Below, piece by piece: positions 14,480-17,009 of a DNA stretch of 17,009 nucleotides. The notes beneath the pieces were generated by a model. That model was not told the origin of the DNA and did no database searches. It was given only the letters and a program-made list of their open reading frames with translations. Position numbers and translations under genes: made by a program. The stretch is taken from the NCBI GenBank assembly GCA_934133195.1, contig CAKPAZ010000021.1, positions 1 to 17,009 of the forward strand, given 5' to 3'. How positions within the stretch are numbered: position 1 is the stretch's first letter; every line of letters begins with the position of its first letter. The stretch is from an uncultured Bacilli bacterium (GTDB taxonomy: Bacteria; Bacillota_I; Bacilli_A; ML615J-28; CAG-313).

Positions 14480-14508
14480 ATTATAACATAAAAGATAAAA
14501 AAAAGCAA
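14480..14508 (-). promoter_or_regulatory. Promoter of ruvA
   Basis: Read on the minus strand: TTGCTT (plus 14503-14508), a 17-bp spacer, and TATAAT (plus 14480-14485) preceded by TG plus one base (extended -10). A near-palindrome, CTCAT-TT-ATGAG (plus 14465-14476), lies in the leader and touches the ruvA Shine-Dalgarno site. No matching promoter for ruvB was found in the same 61-bp gap. Confidence 0.72.
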
Positions 14509-14517
14509 AAGGAAAGG

Positions 14518-15525
14518 GTGAGTTTTTTGGAAAACATCATGGATAAAAAACAAATAGATGGCGATGAGTTTGAAACAACCGTTCGTCCCCGTTATTTATC
14601 AGAATATGTAGGACAAGATGAAATTAAAGAAATGATGTCAATCTTTATTTCAACGGCGAAAGAAAGACATGAAAGCTTAGATCATGTATTACTTTATGGT
14701 CCTCCAGGACTTGGAAAAACAACACTTGCGAATATCATCGCAAATGAAATGTCAACCAACTTAAAAGTAACTACAGGTCCAGCACTTTCTAGACCAGGTG
14801 ATCTTGCAGCTATTCTTTCATCACTAGAACCAGGGGATATATTGTTTATTGATGAAATTCATAGAATACCTAAAGTCATTGAAGAAATACTTTATTCAGC
14901 TATGGAAGACTATGCAATTGATATTGTAATGGGAAAAGACACTAATGCGATGACTCTAAGAATTGACTTACAACCATTTACACTTGTTGGAGCGACAACT
15001 AGATTTGGTGATTTGACTGCCCCGATGCGTGATCGTTTTGGAATTGTTCATCAATTAAAATACTATACAACCGAAGAACTTGCGACAATTATCAAAAGAA
15101 CATCTAAAATCTTAGGATTTTCTATTGATGAAGATGCAACAATTGAACTTGCTAAAAGATCAAGAGGAACTCCACGTATTGCTAACCGTTTATTTAGAAG
15201 AATTAGAGACTTTGCTCAATATCAAGGTCTTAACCATATAACCAAAGAAATTACAAATTATGCCTTAAATAAAATGGATATCGATAAGGCTGGACTTGAC
15301 ATTACCGATCGTAAGTATCTAAACTGCCTAATTGAAAGATTTAATGGTGGTCCTGCTGGTATCGAAGCCTTAGCTTCAACAATCTCAGAAGAAACTGTAA
15401 CCTTAGAAGATGTTAATGAACCATATCTTTTACAAGAAGGATTTATCATTAGAACTCATCGTGGAAGGGTTGCAACCGATAAAGCATACACACACTTAGG
15501 AATAAAAAGAGGTGGATTATTTTGA
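14518..15525 (+). CDS. ruvB: Holliday junction branch migration helicase RuvB
   Basis: A hexameric AAA+ motor that drives Holliday junction branch migration with RuvA. Numbered from the GTG: Walker A GPPGLGKT (61-68), Walker B with DEIH (112-115), sensor 1 GATTR (158-162), the arginine-finger region MRDRFGI (170-176), sensor 2 RGTPRIANRL, and the C-terminal winged helix (FNGGPAGIEALA, RTHRGR). The start is uncertain: GTG 14518 (335 residues; AGGA at 14510-14513 is close), TTG 14527 (332 residues; preceded by GGGTGA) or ATG 14539 (328 residues; weak Shine-Dalgarno). The conserved VRPRYLSEYVGQ is present in all cases. The stop overlaps the queA TTG by four bases. Typical length is about 330-340. 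Confidence 0.95.
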   Translation: MSFLENIMDKKQIDGDEFETTVRPRYLSEYVGQDEIKEMMSIFISTAKERHESLDHVLLYGPPGLGKTTLANIIANEMSTNLKVTTGPALSRPGDLAAILSSLEPGDILFIDEIHRIPKVIEEILYSAMEDYAIDIVMGKDTNAMTLRIDLQPFTLVGATTRFGDLTAPMRDRFGIVHQLKYYTTEELATIIKRTSKILGFSIDEDATIELAKRSRGTPRIANRLFRRIRDFAQYQGLNHITKEITNYALNKMDIDKAGLDITDRKYLNCLIERFNGGPAGIEALASTISEETVTLEDVNEPYLLQEGFIIRTHRGRVATDKAYTHLGIKRGGLF

Positions 15526-16547
15526 AAGTAGAGGAATTTGATTATTATTTACCTAAAGAGTTAATAGCACAAACTCCATTAGAAAATAGAAGTGCATCTC
15601 GTTTACTTGTTTTAGATCGTAAAACAGGAGAAATTACCCATGAACACTTTTATAATATTATTGATTATTTAAATAAAGATGATGTATTAGTATTAAATGA
15701 TACCAAGGTAATCCCTTCTCGTATTTATGGTGAGAAGGTAGACACTAAAGCTTGGATTGAAGTATTATTATTAAAAGAAATTAGACCAAACGTTTGGACA
15801 TCACTTACGAGACCTGCTAAACGTGTAAAAGAAGGAACTATAATATCATTCAATAATGGTCTCCTAAAAGCAAAATGCATTGGTGTAGGTGAAGATGGGG
15901 AACGTACTTTTGAAATGATTTATGATGGAATATTCATGGAAATCCTTGAAGCAATTGGTATGATGCCACTTCCTCCATATATTCATGAAAAACTAGAAGA
16001 TGGTGATCGTTACCAAACAGTCTATGCGAAAGAATACGGTAGTGCCGCTGCCCCTACAGCAGGACTTCATTTCACTAAAGATTTACTTGAAAAAATCAAA
16101 GCTAAAGGTGTTACAATTTGTTATGTAACCCTTCATGTTGGCCTTGGAACTTTTAGACCAGTAAGTGTAGATACTGTTGAAAATCATCATATGCATAGTG
16201 AAAGTTATCATATGACAAAAGAAGTAGCAGACATTTTAAATAAAGCCAAAGCCAATCATCAACGTATAATTAGTGTTGGTACAACCTCAACAAGAACTCT
16301 TGAAAGTATATATACTAAATATGGAATGTTTAAAGAAGTACAAGAAGATACTAATATCTTCATATATCCACCATATGAATTTAAAGCCATTGATGCTTTA
16401 ATAACAAACTTTCATTTACCTAAATCAACACTTGTAATGCTAGTTAGTGCTTTCGCAACCAAAGAGTTAATAATGAAAGCATATAATGAAGCAGTAAAAG
16501 AAAAATATCGTTTCTTCTCTTTTGGGGATGCAATGTTCATAAAATAA
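15522..16547 (+). CDS. queA: tRNA preQ1(34) S-adenosylmethionine ribosyltransferase-isomerase QueA
   Basis: A 341-residue enzyme that transfers and rearranges the ribosyl group of S-adenosylmethionine onto preQ1 at tRNA position 34, giving epoxyqueuosine. Conserved segments: YYLPKELIAQTPLENRSASRLL at the N-terminus, LNDTKVIPSRI (58-68), PLPPYI (149-154), YQTVYA (164-169), AAPTAGLHF (176-184), HVGLGTFRPV (205-214) and SFGDAMFI at the end. The start is a TTG at 15522, supported by AGAGGTGG (15508-15515) six bases upstream and by the family's N-terminus. It overlaps the ruvB TGA in a TTGA, so it is translationally coupled. ruvB-queA is a conserved Firmicutes pair; the tgt gene that often follows is absent here. 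Full-length family member. Confidence 0.97.
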   Translation: MKVEEFDYYLPKELIAQTPLENRSASRLLVLDRKTGEITHEHFYNIIDYLNKDDVLVLNDTKVIPSRIYGEKVDTKAWIEVLLLKEIRPNVWTSLTRPAKRVKEGTIISFNNGLLKAKCIGVGEDGERTFEMIYDGIFMEILEAIGMMPLPPYIHEKLEDGDRYQTVYAKEYGSAAAPTAGLHFTKDLLEKIKAKGVTICYVTLHVGLGTFRPVSVDTVENHHMHSESYHMTKEVADILNKAKANHQRIISVGTTSTRTLESIYTKYGMFKEVQEDTNIFIYPPYEFKAIDALITNFHLPKSTLVMLVSAFATKELIMKAYNEAVKEKYRFFSFGDAMFIK

Positions 16548-16558
16548 TCGTTAAATGT

Positions 16559-16587
16559 TTTACAAAAAGTAAAAAATTTTGTATAAT
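16559..16587 (+). promoter_or_regulatory. Promoter of the small membrane protein gene
   Basis: TTTACA (16559-16564), a 17-bp spacer and perfect TATAAT (16582-16587). An inverted repeat TACAAAA (16561-16567) / TTTTGTA (16577-16583) overlaps both elements. The start would be near 16594. Confidence 0.8.
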
Positions 16588-16622
16588 ATAGATAAGGAAA
16601 ATAACTAACTGGAGGGAATATT

Positions 16623-16793
16623 ATGAGTGAAAATAACGAAAATGTAAAAGTTGAAACTCCTAAAAATGAAAAAATAAAAGACAATCATGGTAGTTCTACT
16701 GGTGCAGTAGTAGGTTCTGTTTTCTTTTTAATTGGAATCGCAATTGTATTTGTTTTAGGACTTTGTGGTTTCTTATATTTAATTACTAAATAG
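16623..16793 (+). CDS. 56-residue single-pass membrane protein, unknown function
   Basis: An unrecognised small protein: a charged, Asn/Lys/Glu-rich N-terminal stretch (residues 1-22, MSENNENVKVETPKNEKIKD), a Gly/Ser turn, one long hydrophobic helix (about 28-53, rich in Val, Phe, Ile, Leu and Gly, one Cys) and the end LITK. The helix has glycines at intervals (G31, G38, G46, G49), which could favour helix packing. There is no signal peptidase site, so the N-terminus is probably in the cytoplasm, but topology is uncertain. Evidence that the gene is real: a strong promoter (16559-16587), GGAGGG (16611-16616) six bases before the ATG, and a clean terminator nine bases after the stop. It forms its own transcription unit 75 bp after queA. 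Confidence 0.8.
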   Translation: MSENNENVKVETPKNEKIKDNHGSSTGAVVGSVFFLIGIAIVFVLGLCGFLYLITK

Positions 16794-16801
16794 TAATATA
16801 T

Positions 16802-16836
16802 ACACTTACCATTTGATAATGGTAGGTGTTTTTTTT
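16802..16836 (+). terminator. Intrinsic terminator of the small membrane protein gene
   Basis: ACACTTACCATT (16802-16813) pairs with AATGGTAGGTGT (16818-16829), 12 bp with one G-U wobble, loop TGAT, followed by a run of eight T to 16836. This is among the best terminators in the window. The next 120 bases (16837-16959) are AT-rich with no gene I can support. Confidence 0.9.
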
Positions 16837-16959
16837 ATATTATCATATGAAATAATCGTTTAGCAAATAAACAAAAAACTACAGATATTTATAATCATAT
16901 AAGGTGACAATTAAAAATATGATTAAAAGAAATGTCAATAACTTTGCAATTTTACAAAA

Positions 16960-17009
16960 TTATTCATAATTATAAGCATAATTATTTTGTTGATTAGGAC
17001 GATAGTATT
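16960..17009 (-). CDS. Possible C-terminal end of a minus-strand gene (partial)
   Basis: On the minus strand, one frame is open from the window edge and ends in TAA (plus 16960-16962). It encodes YYRPNQQNNYAYNYE, a polar Tyr/Asn/Gln-rich tail of the kind often seen at protein C-termini. Fifteen codons are too few for certainty, and another minus frame stays open slightly longer with hydrophobic residues. No clear terminator follows on the minus strand. Confidence 0.3.
   Translation of the reverse strand, partial: YYRPNQQNNYAYNYE

Noticed and set aside
16905..16968. Short plus-strand frame starting ATG at 16918 after AAGGTGA
   Set aside because: It closes after 16 codons, spacing to the ribosome site is long, and there is no promoter or conserved feature.
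1..17009. Mycoplasma-type genetic code (TGA as tryptophan)
   Set aside because: lepB, rbgA, ftsY and ruvB end at TGA at the expected family lengths, and conserved Trp residues are encoded by TGG.

Overview
The window is AT-rich bacterial DNA (about 30% G+C by eye) with dense, short-spaced genes, strong Shine-Dalgarno sites, TTGACA/TATAAT promoters and many intrinsic terminators. Gene content (ftsY-ylxM-ffh, lepB-rbgA-rnhB, topA, ruvB-queA) is that of a low-GC Firmicute, probably a Bacilli/Erysipelotrichia/Mollicutes-related lineage. TGA ends lepB, rbgA, ftsY and ruvB, and tryptophan is TGG, so the standard bacterial code applies and this is not a Mycoplasma-type UGA=Trp genome. The lineage is an inference from synteny and composition.

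Layout. (1) 1-2210: accessory block with two tandem, paralogous lipoproteins; the second has an inserted Cys-rich HNYK...CxCG segment and a long C-terminal domain of unknown function. A 29-bp tandem duplication and a bidirectional terminator follow. (2) 2234-3040, minus: Cof-type HAD phosphatase with its own promoter, divergent from (3) 3192-8549, plus: one tightly coupled operon of an unknown single-pass membrane protein, an FtsK/SpoIIIE-type DNA translocase without membrane segments, signal peptidase I, the 50S assembly GTPase RbgA and RNase HII. (4) 8702-10825: topA behind a near-perfect promoter. (5) 10826-11045: a structured intergenic region that looks like a free-standing small RNA with its own promoter, three hairpins and a terminator. 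(6) 11046-13752: the SRP operon ftsY-ylxM-ffh. (7) 13884-16547: ruvA on the minus strand, divergent from ruvB-queA. (8) 16623-16793: a 56-residue membrane protein with its own promoter and terminator. (9) The right edge may hold the C-terminal end of a minus-strand gene.

Most of the window is housekeeping: protein targeting and export (FtsY, Ffh, YlxM, LepB), ribosome assembly (RbgA), DNA topology and repair (TopA, RNase HII, RuvAB, FtsK) and tRNA queuosine synthesis (QueA). The best candidates for undescribed biology are the predicted small RNA between topA and ftsY (C-rich unpaired segments), the soluble FtsK-like translocase encoded in overlap with an unknown membrane protein, and the paralogous lipoprotein pair. 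No CRISPR array, insertion sequence, tRNA or rRNA was seen.
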